25,821 nucleotides of DNA, taken from the NCBI GenBank assembly GCA_964423925.1, contig CAYRGQ010000039.1, positions 1 through 25,821 of the forward strand, in the 5' to 3' direction. Both the position numbers and the translations under genes were made by a program. Shown here piece by piece: positions 1 through 7,321 of the stretch. Positions within the stretch are counted from its first letter, which is position 1; every line of letters starts with the position of its first letter. The DNA comes from CAYRGQ01 sp964423925. GTDB lineage: Bacteria > Bacteroidota > Bacteroidia > Sphingobacteriales > Sphingobacteriaceae. The notes beneath the pieces are model-generated. The model had not been told where the DNA came from, did not search any database, and saw only the letters and a list, made by a program, of their open reading frames with translations.

Positions 1-9
1 ATATAAAAT

Positions 10-34
10 GAAAAAAGCGCTGTTTTACAGCGCT
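10..34 (-). terminator. Rho-independent terminator of the tRNA-Arg gene
   Basis: Read on the minus strand, a perfect 7-bp stem (AGCGCTG / CAGCGCT) with a 5-base loop occupies 16-34 and is followed directly by a run of T (10-15). It begins seven bases after the 3' end of the tRNA, as expected for a single-gene tRNA transcript. Confidence 0.85.
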
Positions 35-40
35 CTACGT

Positions 41-111
41 GTTCCCGAAGGGATTCGAACCCCTATCTTCAGAACCGGAATCTGAAATTCTATCCATTGA
101 ACTACGGGAAC
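41..111 (-). tRNA. tRNA-Arg (anticodon CCG)
   Basis: On the minus strand the 71 bases fold as a complete cloverleaf. There is a 7-bp acceptor stem (GTTCCCG/CGGGAAC), a 4-bp D stem, a 5-bp anticodon stem TCAGA/TCTGA around the loop TTCCGGT, a 4-base variable loop, and a T arm with the invariant TTCGAAT loop and one G-T pair in its stem. The loop places CCG at positions 34-36, which reads the arginine codon CGG. No CCA is encoded, so the tail must be added by nucleotidyltransferase, as is common in this phylum. It lies between its own promoter and terminator, so it is probably transcribed alone. Confidence 0.95.
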
Positions 112-118
112 AGGATTG

Positions 119-126
119 CAAAGATA
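119..126 (-). promoter_or_regulatory. -7 element of the tRNA-Arg promoter
   Basis: The minus strand reads TATCTTTG, a perfect match to the Bacteroidota -7 consensus TAnnTTTG, ending seven bases before the mature 5' end of the tRNA. A T-rich stretch (TTTT) about 20 bases upstream may act as the -33 element but is not a good TTTG. The position makes a tRNA promoter very plausible. Confidence 0.7.
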
Positions 127-286
127 TTCAATTTTTCGATATACGCTAAAACCCGCGCCAAAAATTCATGCGAAGTTCAACGTAATTACTGCGTTTCCGC
201 TATATTGGGCGAGGGTTAGTGTGGCGGGGGGTTTTCGCAGGCACTGTATTTGTCTGCATACCCTGGTCGCTGGATACTGACATGAA

Positions 287-315
287 AAAACGCGGCAGCA
301 CGGATGTCGCGTTTT
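287..315. other. Stem-loop between tRNA-Arg and the serpin gene
   Basis: An 8-bp inverted repeat (AAAACGCG at 287-294, CGCGTTTT at 308-315) with a 13-base loop lies 37 bases before the serpin start. A and T runs are part of the stem on both sides, so it could act as a weak bidirectional terminator or a leader hairpin. No convincing TAnnTTTG box for the serpin was found in this gap. Confidence 0.35.
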
Positions 316-352
316 GTTGGCGCAACTCGTTAATCGGTAAAAACCACAGATT

Positions 353-1636
353 ATGAACACTAGGAAAATTAATCGTACAAATTATAACCTCCTTCGTATG
401 GGGGTTTGCGCCTTGATAGTCACGCTATCCGCATCGTCATGCGATAAGGAAGGCGAGAAGCAGCGTGTAGGAAAGGCGCTGGAGCTGACCGACAGCGAAC
501 AGCAGTTAGTCCGTCAAAGCAATGCTGCGGCGTTTAACTTGTTTGAAGGGGTGTCCGAAGGGCTGGGAACCCATGATAACAGCATGTTTTCGCCGCTTAG
601 CCTGAATGCGGCCTTGGCCATGACTGCCAACGGCGCCAAAGGAGCGACCCAGGAGGGGATTTATGCGGCTTTGGGCCTGCAGGATGCGGACCCGCAGCTC
701 ATCAACGCTTATTTTAAAAAGATTATGGAGGGGCTGCCGGAAGTCGATCCCACCGCCACGTTGCATCTTGCGAACTCGATTTGGTACCGACGCGGCTTTA
801 CCGTATTGCCCGAATTCCTCGAGACCAACAGGGCGAATTACAAAGCATCAGTTGAGGCGCTGGACTTCGCCGACGCCGGCGCGACTGAACGGATCAATGG
901 ATGGGTGAGCCAGCAGACGCGGACCAAAATTCCCACGATTGTCGAGCAAATTCCCGCCGATATGGTCATGTACCTCATTAACGCGGTGTATTTTAAAGGC
1001 ATTTGGCAACATCAGTTTGATCCACGAAAAACAGCGAAAGACAACTTCATCCGTTCCGACGAGGATGCTTTGCAGACGGACTTCATGCAGCAGGAAGGCA
1101 ATTTCCTCGTTCATGCGAACGAAATGGCTGACGTTATTGAGCTGGGCTACGGGGGTGGCCAGTACAGCATGGTGATCGTACGGCCAAAGGAAGGGAAGGG
1201 TCCGTCCGACATTGTGGCACACTTGGCCACGATGCCTTCCACTTGGGACCAATGGATGGCGGATATGCAGACGTCCAACCCGCTTAACCTAAAGTTACCC
1301 AAGTTCAAGTTCAGTTACGAACGCACGCTTAATAGCGACTTAGCAGCACTGGGGATGGGGCTCGCTTTTTCCAACCAAGCGGATTTCACGGGCATTCATT
1401 CCGGAGGCAACGTACAGATCAGTGAGGTCAAGCAGAAAACCTTTGTGGAAGTCAATGAGGAAGGGACGGAAGCAGCCGCCGTTACGTCGGTCGAAGCCAT
1501 AACGACGTCGGCCCGGCCTATGCTCGAGTTTGTGGTCGATCGGCCGTTTTTGTTCGCGATTCGTGAGCGGGCGTCGGGATTGATTCTATTTGTAGGGCAA
1601 GTGAATGATCCCTCAACGGCAAGCACGAAGGATTAG
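353..1636 (+). CDS. Serpin-family serine protease inhibitor, predicted lipoprotein
   Basis: This is a 427-residue serpin with near full family length (about 380-residue core). The N-terminus is basic, then hydrophobic, and ends in ASSC with Cys30, which indicates a lipoprotein signal and probable anchoring in the cell envelope. Family landmarks visible are NAVYFKGIW near residue 210, DFMQQEG, the reactive-loop hinge EEGTEAAA at residues 369-376, and a C-terminal RPFLFAIRERASGLILF segment. The hinge has Gly371, Thr372 and small residues after it, as in inhibitory serpins that insert the loop into the central sheet. Counting 17 residues along the loop puts the scissile bond at Thr385-Ser386, but the loop is about two residues longer than in antitrypsin, so the exact P1 is uncertain. 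An alternative start at Met16 would still leave a signal peptide. It has no obvious operon partner; asnB begins 220 bases later. The target protease is unknown. Confidence 0.93.
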   Translation: MNTRKINRTNYNLLRMGVCALIVTLSASSCDKEGEKQRVGKALELTDSEQQLVRQSNAAAFNLFEGVSEGLGTHDNSMFSPLSLNAALAMTANGAKGATQEGIYAALGLQDADPQLINAYFKKIMEGLPEVDPTATLHLANSIWYRRGFTVLPEFLETNRANYKASVEALDFADAGATERINGWVSQQTRTKIPTIVEQIPADMVMYLINAVYFKGIWQHQFDPRKTAKDNFIRSDEDALQTDFMQQEGNFLVHANEMADVIELGYGGGQYSMVIVRPKEGKGPSDIVAHLATMPSTWDQWMADMQTSNPLNLKLPKFKFSYERTLNSDLAALGMGLAFSNQADFTGIHSGGNVQISEVKQKTFVEVNEEGTEAAAVTSVEAITTSARPMLEFVVDRPFLFAIRERASGLILFVGQVNDPSTASTKD

Positions 1637-1775
1637 CAAACACCCTCCGCCTGCAGCTTTTTGTGATTAAGCAAATAATTTTTGATATATTAACATAGAA
1701 TATCCTTGTTTATTATGGTGATTCGCAATCAAATCCCCGATAACCGTTAAAATTTTCAAGAAAATAATATTTTTA

Positions 1776-1806
1776 TTGAAAATTCAATATTTAATTTGTT
1801 TCTTTG
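1776..1806 (+). promoter_or_regulatory. Candidate asnB promoter
   Basis: TTG at 1776-1778 is followed after 20 bases by TTTCTTTG at 1799-1806, one mismatch from TAnnTTTG. The surrounding 130 bases are far richer in A+T than the flanking genes. The predicted transcript would start about 45 bases before the asnB ATG. Confidence 0.45.
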
Positions 1807-1856
1807 TAAAGTTGATAACAAACACGAACAAAAAGTAAGAAAAACAAATTAAGTAT

Positions 1857-3566
1857 ATGTGCGGAATTATTGGGGCTTTTGATTTGAAGAGACCGTCGGC
1901 AGAATTGCGTCCGCAGGTCCTTAAGATGTCTAAGAAGATCAGGCATCGCGGACCCGATTGGTCGGGAATATTCAGCTCGGATAAAGCGATTCTGGCCCAC
2001 GAACGGCTGGCGATCGTTGATCCGAAGTCGGGCAAGCAACCCTTGTTCAGTGAGGACGGAAAGGTGGTGCTGGCTATCAACGGTGAGATTTATAACCACC
2101 AGCAGCTGCGTGCTTCGCTCACGCACTACGGGTTCTCAACCCAATGCGATAGCGAGGTAATATTGGCGCTCTACCAGCAAAAGGGCCCCGAGTTTATCGA
2201 AGACCTAAATGGCATTTTCGCGTTTGCACTTTACGATATCGAGAAAGACGCCTACCTTATTGCGCGTGACCATATCGGCATTATTCCCCTCTACATGGGG
2301 TGGGACGAGGCCGGCGGATTCTACGTGGCTTCCGAACTGAAGTCGCTCGAAGGATACTGCACGAGGATTGAGTCGTTTCCTCCGGGACATTATATCTATA
2401 GCCCCGAGGGGCAAACGCCCCAGCGGTGGTATACGCGCGATTGGGATTCCTACGATGCGGTGAAGGATAACGAAACTGATATTGACTTGCTGCGCAAATC
2501 GCTGGAGGATGCGGTACATCGCCAACTGATGTCTGACGTGCCCTATGGCGTGTTGCTGTCGGGTGGGCTTGACTCGTCAGTCATTGCCGCCATCACCAAG
2601 AAATTTGCTTCGCGCCGCGTGGAGTCGAATGACCAGGAGAACGCGTGGTATCCGCAGCTACATTCCTTTGCCGTGGGCCTGAAGGGTTCACCCGATCTGA
2701 TTGCGGCTCAGAAGGCCGCGGATTACATCGGTACCATTCACCACGAGATTAACTTTACGATTCAGGAAGGGCTTGACGCCATCCGGGATGTCATCTACCA
2801 TTTGGAAACGTACGACGTTACGACCATCCGTGCGTCTACGCCCATGTACCTGCTGGCTCGGGTAATCAAGTCGATGGGCATCAAGATGGTGCTTTCGGGC
2901 GAAGGATCGGACGAGCTATTCGGCGGTTACTTATATTTCCACAAAGCGCCAAACGCGAAGGAATTCCATGAAGAGACCGTCCGAAAGATCAACAAGCTAC
3001 ACCTTTACGACTGCCTTCGTGCCAACAAATCGCTGGCCGCTTGGGGCGTGGAAGGACGTGTACCCTTCCTCGATAAGGAGTTTATCGACGTGGCCATGCG
3101 GATTAACCCCGAGGACAAGATGATTCGCGATGGCCGGATGGAAAAATGGGTGGTTCGTTCCGCGTTTGAATCCTACCTACCGGAGAGCATCGCATGGCGC
3201 CAAAAAGAGCAGTTTTCGGATGGTGTAGGCTACAGTTGGATCGATACGCTGAAAGCGCAAGCGGAGGAGCGGGTGTCTGATGCGGAAATGGAAGCTGTCG
3301 CGGCTCGCTTCCCCATCAATACGCCCCAGAATAAAGAAGAATATTTGTACCGTACCATTTTTGAAGAGCATTTCCCTTCCAGCGCTGCTGCACTTACCGT
3401 TCCTTCCGTCAAATCGGTTGCCTGTAGTACGCCAGAAGCGCTTTTATGGGATGCATCATTCCAAAACGTAAATGATCCTTCAGGTCGGGCTGTAGCTGCG
3501 GTGCATAACGAAAGCTACGAAAAGAGCAAGAACGCATCCCGTCCACTGACGGCGGAGACGTCTTGA
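1857..3566 (+). CDS. asnB: Asparagine synthetase B (glutamine-hydrolysing)
   Basis: This cytoplasmic enzyme makes asparagine from aspartate, ATP and glutamine. The protein begins MCGIIGAFD, so Cys2 becomes the N-terminal nucleophile of the class II glutaminase domain after Met removal; this fixes the start codon. The glutaminase half (about 2-190) contains RHRGPD, AHERLAIVD, NGEIYNH and CDSEVIL. The synthetase half (about 215-520) has the PP-loop SGGLDSS at residues 235-241 and LSGEGSDELFGGY, which is part of the active site in the AsnB family. At 569 residues it is slightly longer than the E. coli enzyme (554), the extra being a low-conservation C-terminal tail. It appears monocistronic, with an AT-rich promoter region upstream and a strong terminator 20 bases after the stop. 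Confidence 0.97.
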   Translation: MCGIIGAFDLKRPSAELRPQVLKMSKKIRHRGPDWSGIFSSDKAILAHERLAIVDPKSGKQPLFSEDGKVVLAINGEIYNHQQLRASLTHYGFSTQCDSEVILALYQQKGPEFIEDLNGIFAFALYDIEKDAYLIARDHIGIIPLYMGWDEAGGFYVASELKSLEGYCTRIESFPPGHYIYSPEGQTPQRWYTRDWDSYDAVKDNETDIDLLRKSLEDAVHRQLMSDVPYGVLLSGGLDSSVIAAITKKFASRRVESNDQENAWYPQLHSFAVGLKGSPDLIAAQKAADYIGTIHHEINFTIQEGLDAIRDVIYHLETYDVTTIRASTPMYLLARVIKSMGIKMVLSGEGSDELFGGYLYFHKAPNAKEFHEETVRKINKLHLYDCLRANKSLAAWGVEGRVPFLDKEFIDVAMRINPEDKMIRDGRMEKWVVRSAFESYLPESIAWRQKEQFSDGVGYSWIDTLKAQAEERVSDAEMEAVAARFPINTPQNKEEYLYRTIFEEHFPSSAAALTVPSVKSVACSTPEALLWDASFQNVNDPSGRAVAAVHNESYEKSKNASRPLTAETS

Positions 3567-3585
3567 GTTAATAATACCTACTACT

Positions 3586-3624
3586 AAAAAAAGGTTGCGC
3601 CATTTCTGGTGCAACCTTTTTTTT
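3586..3624. terminator. Bidirectional terminator between asnB and the DUF1080 gene
   Basis: A 10-bp stem (3593-3602 with 3607-3616, one G-T pair) closes a TTTC loop and is flanked by seven A's on the left and eight T's on the right. It can therefore terminate transcripts from both convergent genes. Confidence 0.9.
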
Positions 3625-3641
3625 GTCCGAATAAATTCGGA

Positions 3642-4391
3642 TTACAATTCGCGAATCCAGATGTTGCGGAAGCTAACCAGGTCGTTGTGGTCCTGTAGCA
3701 TTATCGGGCCGGGACCGTGCGCGTTATATTTGGGCAAGCCAATAAACTCGGTGGGTCCGTCCAGCTCAACGTTGTTTTGTACCAATACGCCATTGTGAAG
3801 TACGGTGATGCGTGCTTTGCTGATGAGTACACCGTCCTTGTTAAAACGTGGTGCGGTCCAGATGATATCGTATGTCTGCCATTCTCCTGGGGGGCGGGTT
3901 GCGTTGACTAATGGGATGCGCTGCTTGTACAAGCTCGCTGCCTGACCATTCGGATAGGTCTGGTTTTCGTAACTGTCGAGCACCTGTACTTCATACAGGC
4001 CTTGCATAAATACGCCACTATTGCCTCGGCCTTGGCCTTCGCCCTTAACCACGCTTGGCGAGCGCCACTCGATATGCAGCTGGTAATCGGTAAATTCACG
4101 TTTGGTCTTTATCCCGCCTTTTCCGGGTACTACCGTCAGGGCACCATCTGAGACCTTCCATTCGATAGGCTGACTGCCGTTGTTTGCGCTCACCCATTCT
4201 GAGGTGGAGGATCCGTCAAAGAGGACAATGGCGTCAGAAGGTACGTTATCCACAGGTGAGAGCGTGACAACGCGAGGTATCGGTGACCATACCTCAGTTT
4301 CTTCGGGTTTCATGCTTGTTTGTTGTTGTGCAGACAGGCTGGCGGCTAGCACCACTAAAGCTGTCGAACTCATTAGTTGTTTGGTATTCAT
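3642..4391 (-). CDS. Secreted DUF1080 / 3-keto-disaccharide hydrolase domain protein
   Basis: This 249-residue protein has a Sec signal peptide of about 21 residues ending LSA, followed by QQQ, so it is probably exported to the periplasm or surface. Residues 55-249 form a single DUF1080 domain (jelly-roll fold, now named 3-keto-disaccharide hydrolase). Typical features are LFDGSSTSEW at the start, GNSGVFMQGLYEVQVLD in the middle, GEWQTYDIIW, and GPIMLQDHN before the C-terminal FRNIWIREL. Members are abundant in Bacteroidota and Planctomycetes and are linked to carbohydrate turnover; one branch cleaves 3-ketoglycosides. No sugar-oxidising partner is in the window, so the substrate is open. It starts 22 bases after the acyl-CoA dehydrogenase gene and could be cotranscribed with it. 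Confidence 0.88.
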   Translation of the reverse strand: MNTKQLMSSTALVVLAASLSAQQQTSMKPEETEVWSPIPRVVTLSPVDNVPSDAIVLFDGSSTSEWVSANNGSQPIEWKVSDGALTVVPGKGGIKTKREFTDYQLHIEWRSPSVVKGEGQGRGNSGVFMQGLYEVQVLDSYENQTYPNGQAASLYKQRIPLVNATRPPGEWQTYDIIWTAPRFNKDGVLISKARITVLHNGVLVQNNVELDGPTEFIGLPKYNAHGPGPIMLQDHNDLVSFRNIWIREL

Positions 4392-4413
4392 GTGTTGATT
4401 TTAATTTGTTTCG

Positions 4414-5589
4414 TTATTGGAATGCGCTGATGCCGGTGATGTCCATGCCCGTTATCAGCAGGTGTATATCATGCGTGCCCTCGTAGGTAACTACCGATTC
4501 GAGATTCATCATGTGGCGCATGATGGGGTATTCGCCAGTGATACCCATGGCGCCCACGATTTGTCGGGCTTCTCTTGCGACGCGTAGGGCTACGTCCACG
4601 TTATTGCGTTTGGCCATGGAAATTTGGGCAGGTGTGGCGCGGTCTTCGTTTTTCAAGGTCGCCAACCGCCATACGAGCAGTTGTGCTTTGGTGATTTCCG
4701 TAAGCATCTCGGCCAATTTCTTCTGCTGAAGCTGGAAACCGGCGATGGGCTTGCCAAATTGCTGCCGTTCCTTGGCGTACCGCAAGGCCGTATCGTAACA
4801 CTCCATGGCAGCGCCCAAGGCACCCCAAGCAATGCCGTACCGCGCCTGGTTAAGGCAACTAAGGGGTCCACGCATGCTGGATACACCCGGTAGGACGTGC
4901 GACTTGGGAACACGGACGTTGTCAAATACCAACTCACCTGTCGCCGAAGCGCGCAAGCTCCATTTATTGTGGGTTTCGGGCGTAGTGAATCCTTCCATCC
5001 CGCGTTCGAGGATTAGCCCGACGGTTTTTCCTTCGTCAGCCTTGGCCCATACGATGGCAATATCTGCGAAAGGTGCGTTCGAAATCCACATCTTGGAGCC
5101 GTTGAGGATGACGTGATCGCCATCGTCCGTGACGCGCGTACGCATCGCCGAAGGGTCTGAGCCATGGTCGGGTTCGGTAAGACCGAAACAACCCATCCAT
5201 TCGCCTGAAGCGAGTTTGGGCAAATACTTGGTCTTTTGCGCTTCGTTGCCGTAGGTATATATGGGATACATGACCAAAGACCCCTGTACAGAGGCTGTGG
5301 AGCGAATGCCGGAGTCGCCACGCTCGATTTCCTGCATCATGAGACCATAGGCCAGGTAGTCTAGGCCTGCGCCGCCGTACTGCTGTGGAATCGTCGGGCC
5401 GAACAGGCCCAGCTCGGCCATGCCCGGCAGTAGTTGGCTCGGGAATGTCGCTTCCTGAGCATGCACTTCGATGACAGGCAGCAATGCTTGATTGACCCAC
5501 TGCCGCACGCTGTCGCGGATGAGGCGGTGCTCATCAGGAATCAGTTCGTCGAGTAAGTAGTAGTCAGGACATTCGTATTGGCTCGCCAT
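4414..5589 (-). CDS. Acyl-CoA dehydrogenase, glutaryl-CoA dehydrogenase type
   Basis: This is a flavoenzyme of the acyl-CoA dehydrogenase family, 391 residues from the chosen start MASQYECPDY at 5589. The frame stays open to 5694, but those extra residues do not resemble the family. FAD and substrate motifs include FGLTEPDHGSD, KMWISNAPFADI, RYGIAWGALGAAMECYDTA, RQQFGKPIAGFQLQQ and QIVGAMGITGEYPI. The C-terminal TYEGTHDIHLLITG places the catalytic base at Glu370, as in human glutaryl-CoA dehydrogenase (mature numbering). The GITGEYPIMRHMMNLE and ITGISAF stretches also favour this subgroup, which oxidises and decarboxylates glutaryl-CoA to crotonyl-CoA in lysine or tryptophan breakdown. The electron acceptor would be ETF, encoded at 12702-14447. 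Other subfamily members with different substrates cannot be excluded. It is followed by the DUF1080 gene and preceded by the AraC gene, 153 bases away. Confidence 0.88.
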   Translation of the reverse strand: MASQYECPDYYLLDELIPDEHRLIRDSVRQWVNQALLPVIEVHAQEATFPSQLLPGMAELGLFGPTIPQQYGGAGLDYLAYGLMMQEIERGDSGIRSTASVQGSLVMYPIYTYGNEAQKTKYLPKLASGEWMGCFGLTEPDHGSDPSAMRTRVTDDGDHVILNGSKMWISNAPFADIAIVWAKADEGKTVGLILERGMEGFTTPETHNKWSLRASATGELVFDNVRVPKSHVLPGVSSMRGPLSCLNQARYGIAWGALGAAMECYDTALRYAKERQQFGKPIAGFQLQQKKLAEMLTEITKAQLLVWRLATLKNEDRATPAQISMAKRNNVDVALRVAREARQIVGAMGITGEYPIMRHMMNLESVVTYEGTHDIHLLITGMDITGISAFQ

Positions 5590-5742
5590 TGCGCTGTTAT
5601 TAAGGTTTGCCCGCGCACCAAGGGAACAGGGCGTACAAGTATAATGAAAAATTTTTTGGATATGACACGCGATGCGTAACCTTATGACGGGCAACTTGGC
5701 CTGGACCGGGCGTTCTTGGCCATGCGGGGCGTTGAAGGCCGG

Positions 5743-6309
5743 CTATTTCACCTCGTCGATCGCTTTCCGCTTTTTGGTCCTCACTTGTCTGAAGTGACTC
5801 GGCGTTAGCCCGGTTACTTTCTTGAATTGGTTGCTCAAATAGGCCGTGCTGGAGTAGTTGAGTTGCTCAGCTATCTCGTTCAGGGTAAGCTCATCATACA
5901 CGAGCAATTCCTTCACTTTTTCGATCTTCTGGGCGATGTAATATTTCTCAATGGTCGTACCCTCTACCGCTGAAAAAAGGCTGGAAAGGTAGCTGTAGTC
6001 GAGCTCCAGCGCTTCGCCGAGTACTTCGGAGAGGTTATGCTTCGTTTGGTCCTGCTGGTGGTGTACAAGCTCGATGATGGTCATCTTGATCCGTTCGATG
6101 ATGCGGCTTTTTCGATTGTCGATGATTTCGAACCCCAGTGGAGTGAGCGCCTCAGCCAATTCGGATTTTTCCTTAAGCGTCAGTTTTCGGGCTAGGGTTA
6201 CCTCTCCGAGTTGTATTTTTTCTACCGTCAGTCCCAATCGTTCCATCGTCTGTTGGACAACCATGATGCAACGTCCGCAAACCATATTTTTAATATATAC
6301 CGTAGCCAT
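5743..6309 (-). CDS. AraC-family regulator with N-terminal HMA-like CxxC domain
   Basis: This 188-residue protein has two parts. Residues 3-70 look like a heavy-metal-associated (HMA) domain: VYIKNMVCGRC with Cys11 and Cys14, then a helix and the strands VEKIQLGEVTL and LGFEIID. Residues 95-185 form an AraC/HTH_18 DNA-binding domain with two helix-turn-helix units (LTLNEIAEQLNYSSTAYLSN and GLTPSHFRQ). The frame extends to TTG at 6339 and ATG at 6333, but the promoter -7 box at 6337-6344 puts the transcript start near 6330. I therefore chose ATG at 6307-6309, which starts immediately before the HMA-like domain. This architecture is recurrent in Bacteroidota. The CxxC suggests metal or redox sensing, but the effector is inferred, not shown. 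Targets may include the genes on either side of its divergent promoter region. Confidence 0.88.
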   Translation of the reverse strand: MATVYIKNMVCGRCIMVVQQTMERLGLTVEKIQLGEVTLARKLTLKEKSELAEALTPLGFEIIDNRKSRIIERIKMTIIELVHHQQDQTKHNLSEVLGEALELDYSYLSSLFSAVEGTTIEKYYIAQKIEKVKELLVYDELTLNEIAEQLNYSSTAYLSNQFKKVTGLTPSHFRQVRTKKRKAIDEVK

Positions 6310-6336
6310 ATCAGGGGATAATTCGCACGCCATTAT

Positions 6337-6364
6337 CAAATTTACGAATTATTTATAAGGTCAA
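6337..6364 (-). promoter_or_regulatory. Promoter of the HMA-AraC gene
   Basis: The minus strand reads TTG (6362-6364), 17 bases, then TAAATTTG (6337-6344), a perfect TAnnTTTG. Transcription would start near 6330, downstream of the TTG and ATG codons at 6339 and 6333, and this decides the start codon of the gene. Confidence 0.65.
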
Positions 6365-6438
6365 TAGTCTAGCAACGCGGAAGCGAGGGGAGATATCCAA
6401 TCCATGGCGCCAAATGTCATGACTTTTCGCGCAAACTG

Positions 6439-6468
6439 TTGTTTTGATGGCAGAAAACCGTAAATTTG
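6439..6468 (+). promoter_or_regulatory. Promoter toward the PnuC operon and leader RNA
   Basis: TTG at 6439-6441, a 19-base spacer and TAAATTTG at 6461-6468 match the Bacteroidota consensus perfectly. The predicted transcript start is about 6475, more than 220 bases before the PnuC start codon. This leaves a long untranslated leader or a separate small RNA. Confidence 0.6.
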
Positions 6469-6474
6469 AACTAT

Positions 6475-6597
6475 CATCTACCAATGATAAAAAGGCTCGT
6501 TTGCCCCACAGGCATATCGACGGGTTAGGCCTTAGGTGTCCTACGATAAAAACGTCGATCTAGGATAGCTTGGGAATGGGATTCCCGTATTTTTTAG
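6475..6597 (+). ncRNA. Candidate structured leader RNA or small RNA ahead of the PnuC operon
   Basis: Downstream of the promoter is a 7-bp stem (ATCGACG 6516-6522 with CGTCGAT 6553-6559) enclosing a small hairpin (TAGG 6533-6536, loop TGT, CCTA 6540-6543). Next comes a terminator-like hairpin GGGAAT-GGG-ATTCCC (6572-6586) and a T-rich run to 6595. TCCTA (6539-6543) could alternatively pair with TAGGA (6561-6565), giving a possible switch between two folds. The arrangement suits a transcription-attenuating leader or an independent RNA of about 120 bases. It does not show the conserved cores of TPP, FMN or cobalamin riboswitches that I know. Ends are estimates. Confidence 0.4.
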
Positions 6598-6703
6598 TAA
6601 ATGAGGATGAGACTAGCTGGCGTGTTCAGTGTTGTCAATCATTCGGTTTTTGTGTAGTGATTAGGCGGGGTCAGAAGCCCCAGTGAGAACGTTAAAAGCA
6701 TTC

Positions 6704-7321
6704 ATGAGCGAGTGGTTTCTAGTTTTATCGGAACAGTCGGCGGGTACGCCACTATCAAATTGGCTTGTTTTTCTTTTGGCTGCCGGCCACGTCGTATGGG
6801 CTAGGACCCTTAACGTGCGGCTTTATCCGGCTGGTATGGCTACCTTGGCCATCGTATGCTATAATTCGTTTGTTTCGAACGACTGGGCCAACTTAGCCTT
6901 TTCGGTTTATTTTCTGGTGATGCTCTGTCATGGCTGGGCCTATTGGACGGTCCAGAAGGGGACGCAGGGTGGTTCGGTTTCATATGCCAGCACTTCGGAT
7001 TGGCGGACTGCATTTGCCATCGTGGGAGCCGTTTTTGTGATGCTTTACCTTATTCGGGCCTTGGTGATGGATGCCGATTTTCCTTTTTGGGAGTCGGGCG
7101 TGGGGGCAGTGGCCTGTGGCTGCGTCTGGCTGCTCAATCAACGTAAGATAGAATATTGGGTATTGCTCAACATGAGCCAGGCATTTGCCATTCCCTTACT
7201 GGTGCACACTGATCAGGCTTTATACGCACTCTTATCCCTTTTTCTGTATATTTTCTCGATTTTCGGTTTTTTCTCCTGGCGACGCATCATCCGTCAACAG
7301 CGTAAATTTGTGCACGCATGA
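6704..7321 (+). CDS. pnuC: PnuC-family transporter (nicotinamide riboside or related vitamin)
   Basis: This is a 205-residue inner-membrane protein with about seven hydrophobic segments. The last third, YWVLLNMSQAFAIPLL followed by LYALLSLFLYIFSIFGFFSWRRI, matches the PnuC/PnuT family of facilitators, as does RLYPAGMATLAIVCYNSF near the N-terminus. PnuC proteins take up nicotinamide riboside; relatives move thiamine (PnuT) or riboflavin (PnuX), and the sequence alone does not settle the substrate. I chose ATG at 6704 (MSEWFLVLSEQ), where the family's homology begins, over a GTG at 6683 adjoining a GC hairpin. The stop overlaps the next gene's ATG (ATGA at 7318-7321), so the two are probably translationally coupled. 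A structured leader upstream may control it. Confidence 0.85.
   Translation: MSEWFLVLSEQSAGTPLSNWLVFLLAAGHVVWARTLNVRLYPAGMATLAIVCYNSFVSNDWANLAFSVYFLVMLCHGWAYWTVQKGTQGGSVSYASTSDWRTAFAIVGAVFVMLYLIRALVMDADFPFWESGVGAVACGCVWLLNQRKIEYWVLLNMSQAFAIPLLVHTDQALYALLSLFLYIFSIFGFFSWRRIIRQQRKFVHA

Larger units (their letters stand above)
6310..6703. other. Gene-free divergent region upstream of the AraC and PnuC genes
   Basis: No credible protein-coding frame is present. The region holds a minus-strand promoter for the AraC gene, a plus-strand promoter (6439-6468), a structured RNA ending in a terminator-like hairpin (6475-6597), and a small GGGG/CCCC hairpin at about 6666-6681 just before the PnuC gene. 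Confidence 0.7.

Noticed and set aside
353..3566. Serpin and asnB as one operon
   Set aside because: They are 220 bases apart with a strongly AT-rich stretch and a promoter-like sequence before asnB, and there is no functional link.
6475..6703. TPP riboswitch upstream of the PnuC-family gene
   Set aside because: Bacteroidota PnuT genes often have one, but I do not find the CTGAGA and adjoining conserved core, so the leader was kept as an unnamed structure.
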